64,000 nt of DNA from NCBI GenBank assembly GCA_936941155.1, contig CAKZJE010000032.1, positions 1-64,000 of the forward strand, given 5' to 3'. Below, piece by piece: positions 16,911 through 26,958 of the stretch. The notes under the pieces were generated by a model that saw only the letters and a program-made list of their open reading frames with translations, did not search any database and was not told where the DNA came from. A program made the translations under genes and the position numbers. The stretch is from an uncultured Methylomonas sp. (GTDB lineage Bacteria > Pseudomonadota > Gammaproteobacteria > Methylococcales > Methylomonadaceae). Within the stretch, counting starts at the first letter, position 1, and the number at the start of each line of letters is the position of its first letter.

Positions 16911-18452
16911 TCAAAAACTTTCTTGCGCCTTGAAGTGTTTTGGGCGAAATCCCAATAAAAATAAACTTACACCGTAAATTAATATTCCCCTGAATATATA
17001 AAATCCTAAATGGAGAAGTCGCTCAGTAGCCGGCCAGTGATACCACAAGGTTTTATCCACAAAATAATACAATCCGCTTGCCATCAAGCCGTTTGCAATC
17101 ATTACTTTAAGCAAAAACCACTGCCAGCCTGCGACCGGTTGATAAACTTTTTCTTTTAATAATCGTAATAACAACAATGCGGCATTTAACAAAGCTCCTA
17201 ACGAAGTGGCTAATGCTAAACCAGTATGTGCGAAAGGAAAAATCAAACACACGCCCAATCCAATATTGATTAACATGATGTAAATGCCCACTCGCACCGG
17301 TGTCTTCATATCTTTGCGGGAGCTAAAAGCGGGCACTAATATTTTTACCATCACAAAACCGACCAACCCCAAAGAATATGCCATTAAACTTTTGCCAGCC
17401 ATTTGCACATCGTGCACGGTAAATTCATGGTATTGAAACAATGTTGACAAAATCGGTTCGGCTAAAAGAAATAACCCTAATGCAGCCGGTATCACAATTA
17501 ATAGAACAAAACGTAATCCCCAGTCTAAGGTGTTTGAAAAAGCAATGCGGTCATCCCCTGCATGATTTTTCGATAAACTCGGCAAAATCACTGTTGCCAG
17601 AGCGACTCCAAAAATACCGAGTGGAAATTCGACCAATCTATCTGAATAGTACAGCCAAGACACGCTGCCGGCTGGTAAAAACGAGGCTAATAAGGTGTTT
17701 AATAACAAATTGATTTGCACAATAGATGAGGCAAAAATAGCAGGCAGCATCAGCTGAATCACTTGCTTAACACCTGCATCTTTAAAATCAACGGTTAAGC
17801 GAGGCAGCAAACCCAGTTTAATTAATGAGGGAAACTGAAATAATAATTGCAGCAATCCAGCTGCCAAAACACCCCATGCTAATGCGACGACGGGCTTTTC
17901 CATCAGCGGAGCTAGATAAATAGCTGCGGCTATGATGCAAATATTTAAGAGAACTGGCGTGACAGCAGGAATAGCAAACTTGCCGTGTGAATTTAAAATA
18001 GATCCTGCAAAGGCAACCAGTGAAATAAATAATATATAGGGAAAAGTCAGACGTAGCATTTGCACGGCTAAATCATGCTGCGTACCTTGCCAAGAAAATC
18101 CGGGCGCAAATAACAAAATCAACACCGGAGCTGCCAATACTCCTATCACAGTGATTAAAAGTAAAACGACAGCTAACGTTCCTGCGGTTTTATCAATAAA
18201 CAGCTTTAAAGCCTGCTGACTGCCGCGCTCTTTGTACTCGGCTAACACGGGAATAAAAGCTTGTGAAAACGCGCCTTCTGCAAACAAGCGTCTTAAGAAA
18301 TTGGGGATTTTAAAGGCGACAAAAAAAGCGTCTGTTCCCGCACTAACACCAAAAATTTGCCCTATTAGCATGTCGCGCACAAAGCCTAAGATTCGTGACA
18401 GCAGCGTCATCACACTTACAATCAGCGTTGATTTAAAAAGTTGTTTGCTCAT
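16911..18452 (-). CDS. murJ: lipid II flippase MurJ (MviN)
   Basis: 513 aa from ATG 18452, preceded by GGAAGAG. An upstream in-frame extension to 18536 has no family match and runs towards the rpsT start. The N-terminus SKQLFKSTLIVSVMTLLSRILGFVRD and FLRRLFAEGAFSQAFIPV are MurJ hallmarks. About 14 transmembrane helices are evident. It flips lipid II across the inner membrane for peptidoglycan synthesis. It is divergent from rpsT, a common gammaproteobacterial arrangement. Confidence 0.96.
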   Translation of the reverse strand: MSKQLFKSTLIVSVMTLLSRILGFVRDMLIGQIFGVSAGTDAFFVAFKIPNFLRRLFAEGAFSQAFIPVLAEYKERGSQQALKLFIDKTAGTLAVVLLLITVIGVLAAPVLILLFAPGFSWQGTQHDLAVQMLRLTFPYILFISLVAFAGSILNSHGKFAIPAVTPVLLNICIIAAAIYLAPLMEKPVVALAWGVLAAGLLQLLFQFPSLIKLGLLPRLTVDFKDAGVKQVIQLMLPAIFASSIVQINLLLNTLLASFLPAGSVSWLYYSDRLVEFPLGIFGVALATVILPSLSKNHAGDDRIAFSNTLDWGLRFVLLIVIPAALGLFLLAEPILSTLFQYHEFTVHDVQMAGKSLMAYSLGLVGFVMVKILVPAFSSRKDMKTPVRVGIYIMLINIGLGVCLIFPFAHTGLALATSLGALLNAALLLLRLLKEKVYQPVAGWQWFLLKVMIANGLMASGLYYFVDKTLWYHWPATERLLHLGFYIFRGILIYGVSLFLLGFRPKHFKAQESF

Positions 18453-18479
18453 ACTCTTCCAATATAATGAGTTGATATG

Positions 18480-18508
18480 TTGACAATAATAGTCTTTGAA
18501 AAGATAAT
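18480..18508 (+). promoter_or_regulatory. sigma-70 promoter of rpsT
   Basis: A perfect -35 TTGACA (18480-18485) is followed after 17 bp by GATAAT (18503-18508). Transcription would begin near 18515, giving a leader of about 30 nt. Confidence 0.75.
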
Positions 18509-18546
18509 ATACGGTTTTTATAACGCACAGCAACAATCGAGTAACT

Positions 18547-18810
18547 ATGGCTAATACAGCACAAGCTAAAAAGAGAGCGCGTCAGGCAGAAAAAAGCCGT
18601 ATTCGCAACGCAGGACAACGCAGTAATTTACGCACTTTTATAAAAAAAGTAATCGCAGCTGTTAATACAGGCGACAAGGAAAAAGCTCAAGCAGCTTTTC
18701 AAACCGCTATGCCTGTGATTGATTCTGCTGTGACTAAAGGTCTTATTCACAAAAATAAGGCAGCGCGTAATAAAAGCAGATTGAACGACAAAGTTCGTGC
18801 AATGGCTTAA
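18547..18810 (+). CDS. rpsT: 30S ribosomal protein S20
   Basis: 87 aa, full length. The N-terminus ANTAQAKKRARQAEKSR and the C-terminal IHKNKAARNKSRLN are diagnostic. It binds 16S rRNA early in 30S assembly. A single-gene unit is suggested by a consensus promoter upstream and an intrinsic terminator downstream. Confidence 0.98.
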   Translation: MANTAQAKKRARQAEKSRIRNAGQRSNLRTFIKKVIAAVNTGDKEKAQAAFQTAMPVIDSAVTKGLIHKNKAARNKSRLNDKVRAMA

Positions 18811-18829
18811 AGCTAACGCAGCAAGATTT

Positions 18830-18868
18830 AAAAAAAGGTCGATGTATTTTTACTTCGACCTTTTTTTT
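18830..18868 (+). terminator. rho-independent terminator after rpsT
   Basis: The stem GGTCGA / TCGACC is extended by A-run and T-run pairing, with eight T residues at the end. The A-run lets it also work for the minus-strand gene arriving from the other side. Confidence 0.88.
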
Positions 18869-18892
18869 CGCCTAAAATTCTCTCACATTCCT

Positions 18893-19423
18893 CTATTTCA
18901 GCGGCAAATGGCTACGCTTGACCTGCCTGACTAACCATTGTTTCACCACCTGATAACGCCAGAACAATTCGATACCGCAATATCCCAACACGGCGCAAAT
19001 CACCCCGCACACAAAACAGCCGTATAAAAATACCCCGCCTATATCGCCCACACCATTTAACAAGCCTTCCAGCGAAAACACAAAATTCGCGCTCGGTGGT
19101 GGGTAGTCTAAAAAAACCAATCCAACTCGATAAGCAAAATAAAACAAAGGCGGCATTGTCAAAGGATTCGTCAACCAAACTAACGCGACAGAAACCGGCA
19201 AATTAGCTTGAAAATACCACGCTGCCATTCCCGCAATCGCCATTTGTCCCGGCGTGGGTATCCAAGCGCAAAACAGCCCAATTGCAAACGCCAATGACAC
19301 CGAATGGCGATTAAAATGCCACAGATTAGACTGATGCAGTTTTTCACCTAAAAATTGTAAATTTTTATGCTGTTTAATCGCTTCAAGCTGGGGCAAATAT
19401 TTTTGAATCAGTTTTCTGGGCAT
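18893..19423 (-). CDS. DUF2062 membrane protein
   Basis: 176 aa. The DUF2062 pattern is clear: SVSLAFAIGLFCAWIPTPGQ, then LVWLTNPLTMPPLFYFAYRVG. Three to four hydrophobic segments follow a basic N-terminus. It is an inner-membrane protein of unknown function, found next to unrelated genes in many gammaproteobacteria. Confidence 0.88.
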   Translation of the reverse strand: MPRKLIQKYLPQLEAIKQHKNLQFLGEKLHQSNLWHFNRHSVSLAFAIGLFCAWIPTPGQMAIAGMAAWYFQANLPVSVALVWLTNPLTMPPLFYFAYRVGLVFLDYPPPSANFVFSLEGLLNGVGDIGGVFLYGCFVCGVICAVLGYCGIELFWRYQVVKQWLVRQVKRSHLPLK

Positions 19424-19476
19424 GATTTTAACTCCTTAGAATGACATAACCTGCTGTTTATTTTATAAAAAGCTGC

Positions 19477-19962
19477 TTATGAAGAATGTCCGCTTTTCAG
19501 CCATGCTGCAACTTTTGCTTTGACTTCTGCTTTGGTTTTTTTCAGCCATTGATAAACAGCTGTTTCTGTCACTTTTGCATGTGCCCAACGCAACCAATAA
19601 GTAATGGTGTTATACAGCCATGCAATCAGGCGAAAAGTCAGTAATTGCGGTTTGGTTAAACTGAAAAACCGCGCGATAAAAATGGTGCCTAATAATTTAG
19701 CCGCAATTTCCAATGCAATCCCTTGCAAAATTAAACCCTGTGCTAATAACCAAAAAGCAGTGAGATTAATGGGCGTAACAATAATAATCGGAATGCTGAT
19801 GGCGATTAACGCTTGATAAGGTTTGGTTTGCGAGAGCCAGTTTTCAAAACGCGCCAGCCCTACATGATAGGCAATAAAATGTCCAAAAGCTGACAGCGAG
19901 TCCCACAACCATTCTTCAATAATTAAAATAACGGCGAGGATGGATAAGAGAAGTTTTTTCAT
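19477..19962 (-). CDS. hypothetical membrane protein
   Basis: 161 aa from ATG 19962; the longer frame to 20073 adds 37 residues with no sign of coding. It begins KKLLLSILAVILIIEEWLWD and has two to three hydrophobic segments (about residues 3-20, 52-70 and 75-100). A Lys/Ala-rich amphipathic tail follows. I recognise no named family. It is 54 bp upstream of DUF2062 on the same strand, possibly co-transcribed. Confidence 0.7.
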   Translation of the reverse strand: MKKLLLSILAVILIIEEWLWDSLSAFGHFIAYHVGLARFENWLSQTKPYQALIAISIPIIIVTPINLTAFWLLAQGLILQGIALEIAAKLLGTIFIARFFSLTKPQLLTFRLIAWLYNTITYWLRWAHAKVTETAVYQWLKKTKAEVKAKVAAWLKSGHSS

Positions 19963-20091
19963 AACATTCAATGTTTGTTGGCTAAGGATTAAATTTAAAA
20001 CAGTGGAAAGGCAGCAACTTAAAATTTGTAACCCTTCAAGAATTGCCAGTCTTGAATACAGCGTTGAAATCACTAAAAATTTTTATCGCCT

Positions 20092-20124
20092 AAACCTTCC
20101 AGGTCTCTAAGACCTGGAAGGTTT
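20092..20124. repeat. palindromic repeat, AAACCTTCCAGGTC family
   Basis: 14-bp arms AAACCTTCCAGGTC / GACCTGGAAGGTTT around TCTAA, ending in a T-run on the plus strand. It lies directly beyond the stop of the HAD gene. Confidence 0.88.
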
Positions 20125-20125
20125 T

Positions 20126-20896
20126 TTATACCTGAAAATTTGTATTCAATAACTTATTCAAAACCGCTACATTCACCCTATCACACGGCTCTAAAAAATA
20201 TTGCGTTAAACAAGTTAGAGGCTGTTCTAATTCACCTAAATGATTTACGACAGCAAGCGCACCACTAAAATCCTGTTGTTGTGTGTAACCATTCACGGTG
20301 ATTAGCGTGGGAATTTTCGCACTTAATGCCGCTTGCAAACCTTGCTGCGAATCTTCAATCGCTAAGCATTCTTGCGCTGAAAGCTGCATTTTTTCAAGGA
20401 CATACTGATAAACATCCGGCGCGGGCTTTTTCTGCATGACACTTTCATCCGTTGCTATCACCTCAAACCAGCTTAACATTTCTTGCGGAAATGCAGTGGC
20501 AAATAACGCTTCAACATTTTCTGCCATCGTTGTGGTGGCAATCGCAAGTCGCAAACCCGCGCTTTTCGCTTCATTGATTAAACGAATCACACCCAGTCGC
20601 GGCGGAATTTTCCCTGTTGTTAACAACTGCGCATAGTGACGATTTTTTATCGCTTGCAATTCTTTGATAAACGTCGGCAAATCGGTTGTGGCCAGCATTT
20701 CAGGCTGATAACAAGCGATAAAATGTGCGATACGCTGTTTGCCACCTGCAACGGCGAGTAAATCGCCGTACAGATTTTCATCCCAATGCCAATGTAAACC
20801 CGCTTCGGCAAACGCCAAATTAAACGCAACTCGATGTCCAAACCGTTCTGTGTCTGCTAACGTGCCATCAACATCAAAAATCAAGGCTTTCAACAT
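20126..20896 (-). CDS. HAD-IA hydrolase, CbbY/phosphoglucomutase-like
   Basis: 256 aa. Motif I is LIFDVDGTLADTERFGHRVAFN, with both aspartates. The cap follows, then ATTTMAENVEAL (motif II), KKPAPDVYQYVLE (motif III) and AIEDSQQGLQAAL (motif IV). This pattern is that of CbbY-type sugar-phosphate phosphatases. No Calvin-cycle genes are nearby, so the substrate is open. It lies 3 bp after ssb on the same strand. Confidence 0.88.
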   Translation of the reverse strand: MLKALIFDVDGTLADTERFGHRVAFNLAFAEAGLHWHWDENLYGDLLAVAGGKQRIAHFIACYQPEMLATTDLPTFIKELQAIKNRHYAQLLTTGKIPPRLGVIRLINEAKSAGLRLAIATTTMAENVEALFATAFPQEMLSWFEVIATDESVMQKKPAPDVYQYVLEKMQLSAQECLAIEDSQQGLQAALSAKIPTLITVNGYTQQQDFSGALAVVNHLGELEQPLTCLTQYFLEPCDRVNVAVLNKLLNTNFQV

Positions 20897-20899
20897 CGT

Positions 20900-21586
20900 T
20901 TAAAACGGTACGTCATCATCAAAATCATCATACGCCGGAGCAGACGGTGGCTGTCTGAATTGTGGCGCAGGTTGCTGATTAAATTGAGGTGGTGGCGCGG
21001 GGTTAAACGGTTGTTGCGCAGGCGGTTGATTAAATTGCGGCGCAGGTTGCTGCATAGGTGCAGGGTTATAAGGCTGTTGCATAGGTTGTGGAGCAGGCGC
21101 AGGCGCGTATTGTTGTACTGGCGGCACGGGTGCGTATTGCTGAACAGGAGGCGCGTATTGCTGCGCAGGCTGTTGATAATGCTGTGCGGGTTGTGGTTCG
21201 GCATAAGCTGATTGGCTGTTATCAGCAAAATTTGCTGTGCCGCCGCCTTTTGTATCTAGCATGTGCATTTGATCGCCGACAATTTCTGTGGTGTACTGAT
21301 CTTTTCCATCTTTGTCTTGCCATTTGCGGGTTTGAATCCGTCCTTCTACATAAATTTTGCTGCCTTTTTTTAAATACTCGCCTGCAATTTCAGCAATTTT
21401 ATAATTACCGATGTTAAAAAATACAATCCGATGCCATTCTGTCATCTCACGTTGCTCGCCTGATTGCTTGTCTTTCCAGCGTCTAGTGGTTGCTAATCTA
21501 ACATTAGTCACTGTTTCGCCACTGGGCATATAACGCACTTCAGGGTCTGCCCCTAAATTACCTATTAACATCACTTTGTTGAGCAT
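20900..21586 (-). CDS. ssb: single-stranded DNA-binding protein
   Basis: 228 aa. The OB fold occupies about residues 1-110 ([23 protein letters not shown] at the start). A long Pro/Gln-rich linker of about 100 residues follows, and then the acidic tail DDFDDDVPF that recruits repair and replication partners. The linker is longer than in E. coli SSB. The start is preceded by AAGGAG. Confidence 0.97.
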   Translation of the reverse strand: MLNKVMLIGNLGADPEVRYMPSGETVTNVRLATTRRWKDKQSGEQREMTEWHRIVFFNIGNYKIAEIAGEYLKKGSKIYVEGRIQTRKWQDKDGKDQYTTEIVGDQMHMLDTKGGGTANFADNSQSAYAEPQPAQHYQQPAQQYAPPVQQYAPVPPVQQYAPAPAPQPMQQPYNPAPMQQPAPQFNQPPAQQPFNPAPPPQFNQQPAPQFRQPPSAPAYDDFDDDVPF

Positions 21587-21911
21587 CGTTTTCTCCTTAA
21601 GAAAAATGACTGAGTTAGGTTGACTAACCTAACAGTTTAAAAAAATAAACCTCCAAGGTCTTAGCGACTTTGGAGGTCTGCATACAATGAATCAGTGCGT
21701 GTTTTAAAAGTGCCGATAACGCTTTAAAAATAATTTTCAGCGATTTTTATTTTTGTCGAAGCACGATTATCGCGCCTCTACACATCGAAAAAAATGCTTA
21801 TTTTAGGCGTGAAAGAAAATATGACTTTTAAAACAAAACATCTAAAAAAAGATTAGGCTGCGATTATCCCTAAACACTCTGCAAAATGCAAAGCTCACGC
21901 GCGTTGGCAAT
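21587..21911. other. intergenic region
   Basis: These 325 bp upstream of ssb hold two short palindromes (GTTAGGTTGACTAACCTAAC at 21614-21633 and CCTCCAAGGTC / GACTTTGGAGG at 21650-21676). Beyond these I see nothing coding. The ssb promoter should be here. Confidence 0.6.
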
Positions 21912-22490
21912 TCAACCGATTTTTTGCACCACTAGCAAACGCGGCGCAGTGTCTTTATGTTCAGGACTGTAGATTACTTTAACACTAAACTGCTCAGCGG
22001 CTAGTTTTTGACACCAGTTTTCGACCTCCGTAGTTTCTGTGTCGCCGCCCGAATGTCCGGGATATGCCAAAATTGTGATAATTCCATTCTGACTCAGCAA
22101 TTTCACGGCGGCATTTAACGCCAAAAGTGTGGAATCCGTCTGCGTAATAATCGTTTTATCACCACGCGGAAAATAGCCTAAATTAAACATAATGGCTGAA
22201 ATTTTGCCGTGATGGAGTGGCGCAATGTAATGACGCATTTTTGCATGGCTGTTTTCGATTAAACAAACAGAAATGAGTAAATCAGCAGCCATCAGGCGAT
22301 TGCGGGTTGCGTTGATAGCGGCGGCTTGAATGTCAAAACTATACACTAAACCCGATGGCGCAATTTGTTGCGCTAAAAATAAAGTATCGTGACCATTGCC
22401 AGCTGTGGCATCGACCACAATATCACCGCGTTGAATGTGCGTTTGTAAAATGCTGTGCGCTTGTTGCAATAAAGAGGGTGGGCGTGTCAT
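21912..22490 (-). CDS. SAM-dependent methyltransferase, MnmM/YtqB-like
   Basis: 192 aa Rossmann-fold enzyme. VVDATAGNGHDTLFLA (about 25-40) is the SAM loop; IMFNLGYFPRGDK and YPGHSGG are the signature blocks of the rRNA_methylase/YtqB family. That family includes the tRNA wobble methyltransferase MnmM. The exact RNA substrate here is inferred from family only. Confidence 0.82.
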   Translation of the reverse strand: MTRPPSLLQQAHSILQTHIQRGDIVVDATAGNGHDTLFLAQQIAPSGLVYSFDIQAAAINATRNRLMAADLLISVCLIENSHAKMRHYIAPLHHGKISAIMFNLGYFPRGDKTIITQTDSTLLALNAAVKLLSQNGIITILAYPGHSGGDTETTEVENWCQKLAAEQFSVKVIYSPEHKDTAPRLLVVQKIG

Positions 22491-22517
22491 CAGTTGCTTG
22501 TCATATTTTGAAAAAAC

Positions 22518-23438
22518 TTAGCGACTATCTGCGGAAATCACTAAATAACCGGAAAAGACCACGCCAAGCAAAACAGGTATTAAAATCAACGGCGGAGATT
22601 TTGCAAAAATCAAGAAATCAATCCCAGCGGTAATTAACGGCTGCAAATAAATAAAAATCATGGATTGACTAGGCGCAAGATATTTTAAAGCTTTAAAGCT
22701 CAGCAAATACGTCAAAGCAGTAGAAATCACAATTTCAAAAATCACTTTAGCCGTGTTGATTTCAGACACCATTGCATAATCAACAATCAACATCAATTGA
22801 TCTGAAACTAAAGTGCATAACGCCAAGCCACCAAAAAATAACATGCTGGCGGAAATAATCGGAGAAGGAAATCCTTTTTTAACCAACGTTTTGGTGAGCA
22901 CAGTAGAGGTGCACAAGGTGACAACGCTGGCAAAAATCAGCAAATCGCCTATTTTCGCGCCACCGAGTCCTTTAGTGCTGGTGGTAACAGTCAACAGAGC
23001 TATCATGCTAAAACCTAAAAAACAGCCCAGTATTTTGCGCCACGCAAAAACTTCCACGCGAAACAACATAGAAATCAATGCTGCAACAACCGGAATGGTG
23101 TTCATAATCACCGAAGTATTTAAGGGCGACGACAGTTTTAATCCATTCAAAAACAAAATTTGATTAATAAAATAACCAAAAAAGGCGATGCTCAGCAGCA
23201 TTTTTAAATTGCTGGCAGTGAAGTTGCCTTTAATATTGCGAAAATAAATCATAAATAACAGCAAGCCGCCTAAAACACCGCGCGTTCCTCCAAGTACAAT
23301 CGGAGGCACTGCTAGCATCACGTCTTTGGCAACAAAAAAGTGCAGACAAAACGTAAATGACACCGTTAAGCTACATAACCCGCCTAAGATTTTTTTGTTA
23401 TAGTCTGGATGAGTTAAATAATCAGAGAAAGTAGTCAT
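22518..23438 (-). CDS. DMT-superfamily exporter (EamA type)
   Basis: 306 aa from ATG 23438, preceded by AAGGAAC; a longer frame to 23486 has no support. About ten transmembrane helices form two EamA halves (residues about 25-150 and 165-300). Conserved stretches include GGTRGVLGGLLL and LAPSQSMIFIYLQPLITAGIDFL. It probably exports a metabolite. The substrate cannot be assigned. Confidence 0.85.
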   Translation of the reverse strand: MTTFSDYLTHPDYNKKILGGLCSLTVSFTFCLHFFVAKDVMLAVPPIVLGGTRGVLGGLLLFMIYFRNIKGNFTASNLKMLLSIAFFGYFINQILFLNGLKLSSPLNTSVIMNTIPVVAALISMLFRVEVFAWRKILGCFLGFSMIALLTVTTSTKGLGGAKIGDLLIFASVVTLCTSTVLTKTLVKKGFPSPIISASMLFFGGLALCTLVSDQLMLIVDYAMVSEINTAKVIFEIVISTALTYLLSFKALKYLAPSQSMIFIYLQPLITAGIDFLIFAKSPPLILIPVLLGVVFSGYLVISADSR

Positions 23439-23536
23439 TAGTCTGTTCCTTAAGTATTTTTGTACGCTGTTTTGACTGCTAACCAATCTAAAAAGGGATA
23501 GATTTATTCAACCTATCCCTCTTAAACTGAAAGCGA

Positions 23537-25099
23537 TTATTGCGGTGTCAACGGTTGGCTGAACACAGAAACGCCGTTAATATCTTTTAAGTTGACTGTC
23601 ATTACTTTGCTGATATTGTCGATATTCACTTCGCCAAAAAACTGCAATCCCGCATAAGGTGACAAATTTGCTTGACCTGCGGGAGGTTGTTTTTTAAACA
23701 CTTCTTGTGCACCAAAAGTTCCGTCTATGGTGTAACCACCAAAAGAGCCAGCATTCAGAGGGCCTGCAATAAACTCCCAAAAACCATTGAAATCACTGCT
23801 TGCAGCTTTGGTTGGATCATATTGATACGCCCCTGCATAATGCACATCACCTGTTAGCCAAACGATGTTTTTAACATTTGCTGTTTTAATGCCTTTTAAT
23901 AAACGGGCTAGTTCAAGCTCTCGACCTAATGCCACACCGTTATTACCATTGGCTATCGCTTCCCAAGTTGGCTGCGCTCCCACTGGGGTTGGAAAGACAT
24001 CATTAATATTAACGCTAAGAGGTTGGTCTGCTGCAATCACTTTCCATGTTGCTTTTGATTTTCTTAACTCTGACAACAGCCACGCCACTTGCGTGTTGCC
24101 TAAAAATGCGGTTGCTGCACTTTCTGTTGTTTCATTATTCATTCCGTTAGCACCGCGATAACTACGCATATCAACCACAAACACATCGAGCAACGGGCCG
24201 TAAGATATTTTTCTATAAATGCGTCCGGGTGCTGTAAAGTCGTGTGGACGTTGCGCACTGTATTCATTGAAAGCCGTTGCAGCTCTTGCCGTTAATAACG
24301 GTACATCTTTTACGGTATAGCGAGCATCCGCGCTTAAGTCTTTAGAATTAGACCAGTTATTGACAACCTCATGGTCATCCCACTGCCAAATTTGTGGCAC
24401 TTCTTTATTAAAAGCCTGCACATTCGCATCTAAGAAATTATATTTATAACGTCCGCGAAATTCGTCTAAGGTTTCTGCAACTTTTGATACTTCAGGAGTC
24501 ACAAGATTTGTCCACACCACGCCACCTTCAGCTGCTGAAGTGGTGATTGAGGGTGGAATAACGCTATCTGCATAAATAGTATCGCCGCTGTGAATAAAAA
24601 ACTGCGGTTTTGCCTGACGAATGGCTTCATAAATTTTCATGCCACCAAAAGCGGTATTGATGCCATAACCTTGACCTGCGGTATCCGCTCCCCATGCAAA
24701 ACGAATGTTTTCAGTATTTGCAATTGTATGAAAATGCCCTACCACAGCCGCACTTCTAGTCCGAGCATTGGTTAAATCTTCAAACCAGACTTTCACATAC
24801 ACATTTGCACCTAAAGGAAGAGCTCTTAGTTCTTGCTTAGCTGTGTAGTCTGTATTCTCTAGTGCATAAGGGCCGCGAATAATTCTAGCCCCCGTAAATT
24901 TGCTGTTAGTCGCGTACTGAATCATCATGCGACCAGAGTGGTCGGAACGCGCCCACACCATCACACTCCCTTTTTCAAGATCACCAAACTGCATTCCCGT
25001 AACAGCAGCGGATGCTGGCGCACTCACAAGCATCGCGCTTGCAAATGTCATAGGTAATAATGTAAATAAAGCATTGCGGAGTTTTTTATTTTTCATCAT
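23537..25099 (-). CDS. phoD: PhoD-type alkaline phosphatase/phosphodiesterase
   Basis: 520 aa, secreted: a hydrophobic signal ends around PASAA (residue 32). No twin-arginine motif is seen, unlike many PhoD proteins. The PhoD N-domain (VTGMQFGDLEKGSVMVWARSD) precedes the metallophosphatase motifs FIHSGDTIYAD, WQWDDHEVVNNW and WLTGDVHYAG. It releases phosphate from esters, probably outside the inner membrane. No Pho box could be confirmed. Confidence 0.92.
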   Translation of the reverse strand: MMKNKKLRNALFTLLPMTFASAMLVSAPASAAVTGMQFGDLEKGSVMVWARSDHSGRMMIQYATNSKFTGARIIRGPYALENTDYTAKQELRALPLGANVYVKVWFEDLTNARTRSAAVVGHFHTIANTENIRFAWGADTAGQGYGINTAFGGMKIYEAIRQAKPQFFIHSGDTIYADSVIPPSITTSAAEGGVVWTNLVTPEVSKVAETLDEFRGRYKYNFLDANVQAFNKEVPQIWQWDDHEVVNNWSNSKDLSADARYTVKDVPLLTARAATAFNEYSAQRPHDFTAPGRIYRKISYGPLLDVFVVDMRSYRGANGMNNETTESAATAFLGNTQVAWLLSELRKSKATWKVIAADQPLSVNINDVFPTPVGAQPTWEAIANGNNGVALGRELELARLLKGIKTANVKNIVWLTGDVHYAGAYQYDPTKAASSDFNGFWEFIAGPLNAGSFGGYTIDGTFGAQEVFKKQPPAGQANLSPYAGLQFFGEVNIDNISKVMTVNLKDINGVSVFSQPLTPQ

Positions 25100-25325
25100 A
25101 TTCTGCTCACTATTTTTATTAATGCCTGAAAGATTAACTTTTTTGAATGCCTCAGTTATCAGATTAATATCTGAAAAAACTTAAAGCAGCTACTATTGTT
25201 GTTATTTTGTACTACGCAGTTATTACAAATGATAAAAAAACAAGAAATAAGCTAAAACAAACTATTAATATTCTTGCAACAGCATTCCTGTTACTTTAAC
25301 TATTTAACATTATCACATAAAAAAC

Positions 25326-26660
25326 ATGATAAAAAATATAGCGCGTTTTGTTAAAGAAGAGATTTGGTTACTTTCTGAACAAAACTTAAGTTTACGACAA
25401 GCGTGGGCTGTGAAGTGCTTGAAAATATTATTATTATCAGCGCAAGGATTTAAGAAAAACTCCTGCGAATTACAAGCCTCCGCACTCACTTTATACACAC
25501 TGTTATCCATTGTGCCAGTCATTGCCATGCTCTTTGGCATTGCCAAAGGCTTTGGGCTGGAAAAAACCTTGCAACAACAATTGCTGCTGCAAGTTCCAAA
25601 ACACGACTCCCTATTAATTCGCTTAATTGAATTTGCAGAAAACATGTTGGCGAATACGCAAGGCGGCGTGGTTGCTGGCATGGGCGTAGTGCTGCTGTTT
25701 TGGACAGTGATAAAAGTCATCAGTACGGTGGAAGAAGCATTTAATCAAATTTGGCAGATTAAACAAGGTCGCACACTAGCAAGAAAGCTCAGTGATTATT
25801 TATCCTTAATGCTATTAGCTCCGATTTTATTGGTGATAGCTTCCAGTATGACGGTGTTTGTGCATACGCAAATTAATTGGCTCGTGAAAACACTTTCAAT
25901 TCCTGATTCGGGCAGCAGCGTTTTACTCACGCTGTTAAATTACTTGCCAATCTTGATTATGGCGGGCTTATTTAGTTTTGTGTTTGCCTTTATCCCCAAT
26001 CAAAAAATCCAGCTAAAAGCTGCTATTATTGCTGGAACTATCACGGGAATTATTTATCAAGTCGTGCAAGCCGCTTACTTAGGATTGCAAGTCGGCGTAT
26101 CCGGTTATAACGCGATTTATGGTAGCTTTGCCGCCTTGCCGCTGTTTTTAATTTGGTTGCAACTCGGTTGGTTAATTGTGCTATTAGGTTGTGAAATCGC
26201 CTTTTTTATTCAGCATTATGAAACCTACCGCCACAACGAACAGTTTTCTGAGCTCAGTTTTTCACTCAAAAAAGTGCTGGCTTTAAAAATCACCCATCTT
26301 TTAGTGCAACAGTTTGCTAAAGCCGAAAAAGCCTTAAGTCTTGCTGAAATAGCCGAGCAGTTAAACTTGCCGATAGCGGTTGTGCACAGCATTTTAGTGA
26401 GTTTGATAAACAGCCGCCTGATTGCAGAAATAAAATCAAGTGTGGATGAGGAGGCACGCTTTCAACCTGCGCAAGATAGTGATTTGATCACCGTTTATGC
26501 CGTGATTGCAGGATTGGAAAATCAAGGCGTGCAGTCGATGCCAGATATGCAAGCCTTTGAAATATTTGTACAAATCAGTGAATCTTTAAACCTTAAAATA
26601 CAAACAGCCGCAGAAAATTACTTACTCAAACAACTAACGGGAGCTAAGAGTGGATTATAA
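25326..26660 (+). CDS. YihY/BrkB family membrane protein
   Basis: 444 aa. The YihY domain covers about residues 25-300 with six transmembrane helices (ALTLYTLLSIVPVIAMLFGI; VSGYNAIYGSFAALPLFLIWLQLGWLIVLLGCE). The C-terminal 140 residues resemble a winged helix (SLAEIAEQLNLPIAVVHSILVSL). The older RNase BN label belongs to another protein. The function is not established. It overlaps the next small gene by 11 bp. Confidence 0.9.
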   Translation: MIKNIARFVKEEIWLLSEQNLSLRQAWAVKCLKILLLSAQGFKKNSCELQASALTLYTLLSIVPVIAMLFGIAKGFGLEKTLQQQLLLQVPKHDSLLIRLIEFAENMLANTQGGVVAGMGVVLLFWTVIKVISTVEEAFNQIWQIKQGRTLARKLSDYLSLMLLAPILLVIASSMTVFVHTQINWLVKTLSIPDSGSSVLLTLLNYLPILIMAGLFSFVFAFIPNQKIQLKAAIIAGTITGIIYQVVQAAYLGLQVGVSGYNAIYGSFAALPLFLIWLQLGWLIVLLGCEIAFFIQHYETYRHNEQFSELSFSLKKVLALKITHLLVQQFAKAEKALSLAEIAEQLNLPIAVVHSILVSLINSRLIAEIKSSVDEEARFQPAQDSDLITVYAVIAGLENQGVQSMPDMQAFEIFVQISESLNLKIQTAAENYLLKQLTGAKSGL

Positions 26661-26958
26661 ATATATCGGGCTAGTGATTTTAGCTCTTTGGCTGACGCTA
26701 CAAGGTTTGGAAGGATTGTTTGAGTTTTATTTTCCGCACGAAGATAAAATTTTACCGACCATTAATTTAATTGCCGGAGTATTTTTGCTTTCTTACGCTA
26801 TCAAACTCAAACACGGCAATTTAGGGCTGTTTTTTTTGGGGTGTTGGTGTGTTTTGCACAACGGTTTATTTTTGTTCCATTACAGCTTTAGCTACAGCAA
26901 CAGCATTGTGAATATTTTGGGGATTGTTGCGGGCGTGATGCTTGTCATAAAAATGTAA
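26650..26958 (+). CDS. small four-helix membrane protein
   Basis: 102 aa from GTG 26650, with GGGAGCTAAGAG as ribosome site inside the end of the yihY gene. Hydrophobic segments span roughly residues 4-20, 33-50, 58-75 and 83-100. I recognise no family. The overlap suggests translational coupling to YihY and perhaps a shared membrane role. Confidence 0.7.
   Translation: MDYKYIGLVILALWLTLQGLEGLFEFYFPHEDKILPTINLIAGVFLLSYAIKLKHGNLGLFFLGCWCVLHNGLFLFHYSFSYSNSIVNILGIVAGVMLVIKM

Noticed and set aside
20960-21417. Plus-strand Arg/Leu-rich open frames opposite ssb
   Set aside because: They mirror the Pro/Gln-rich linker codons of ssb; composition is that of an antisense shadow and no ribosome site fits.
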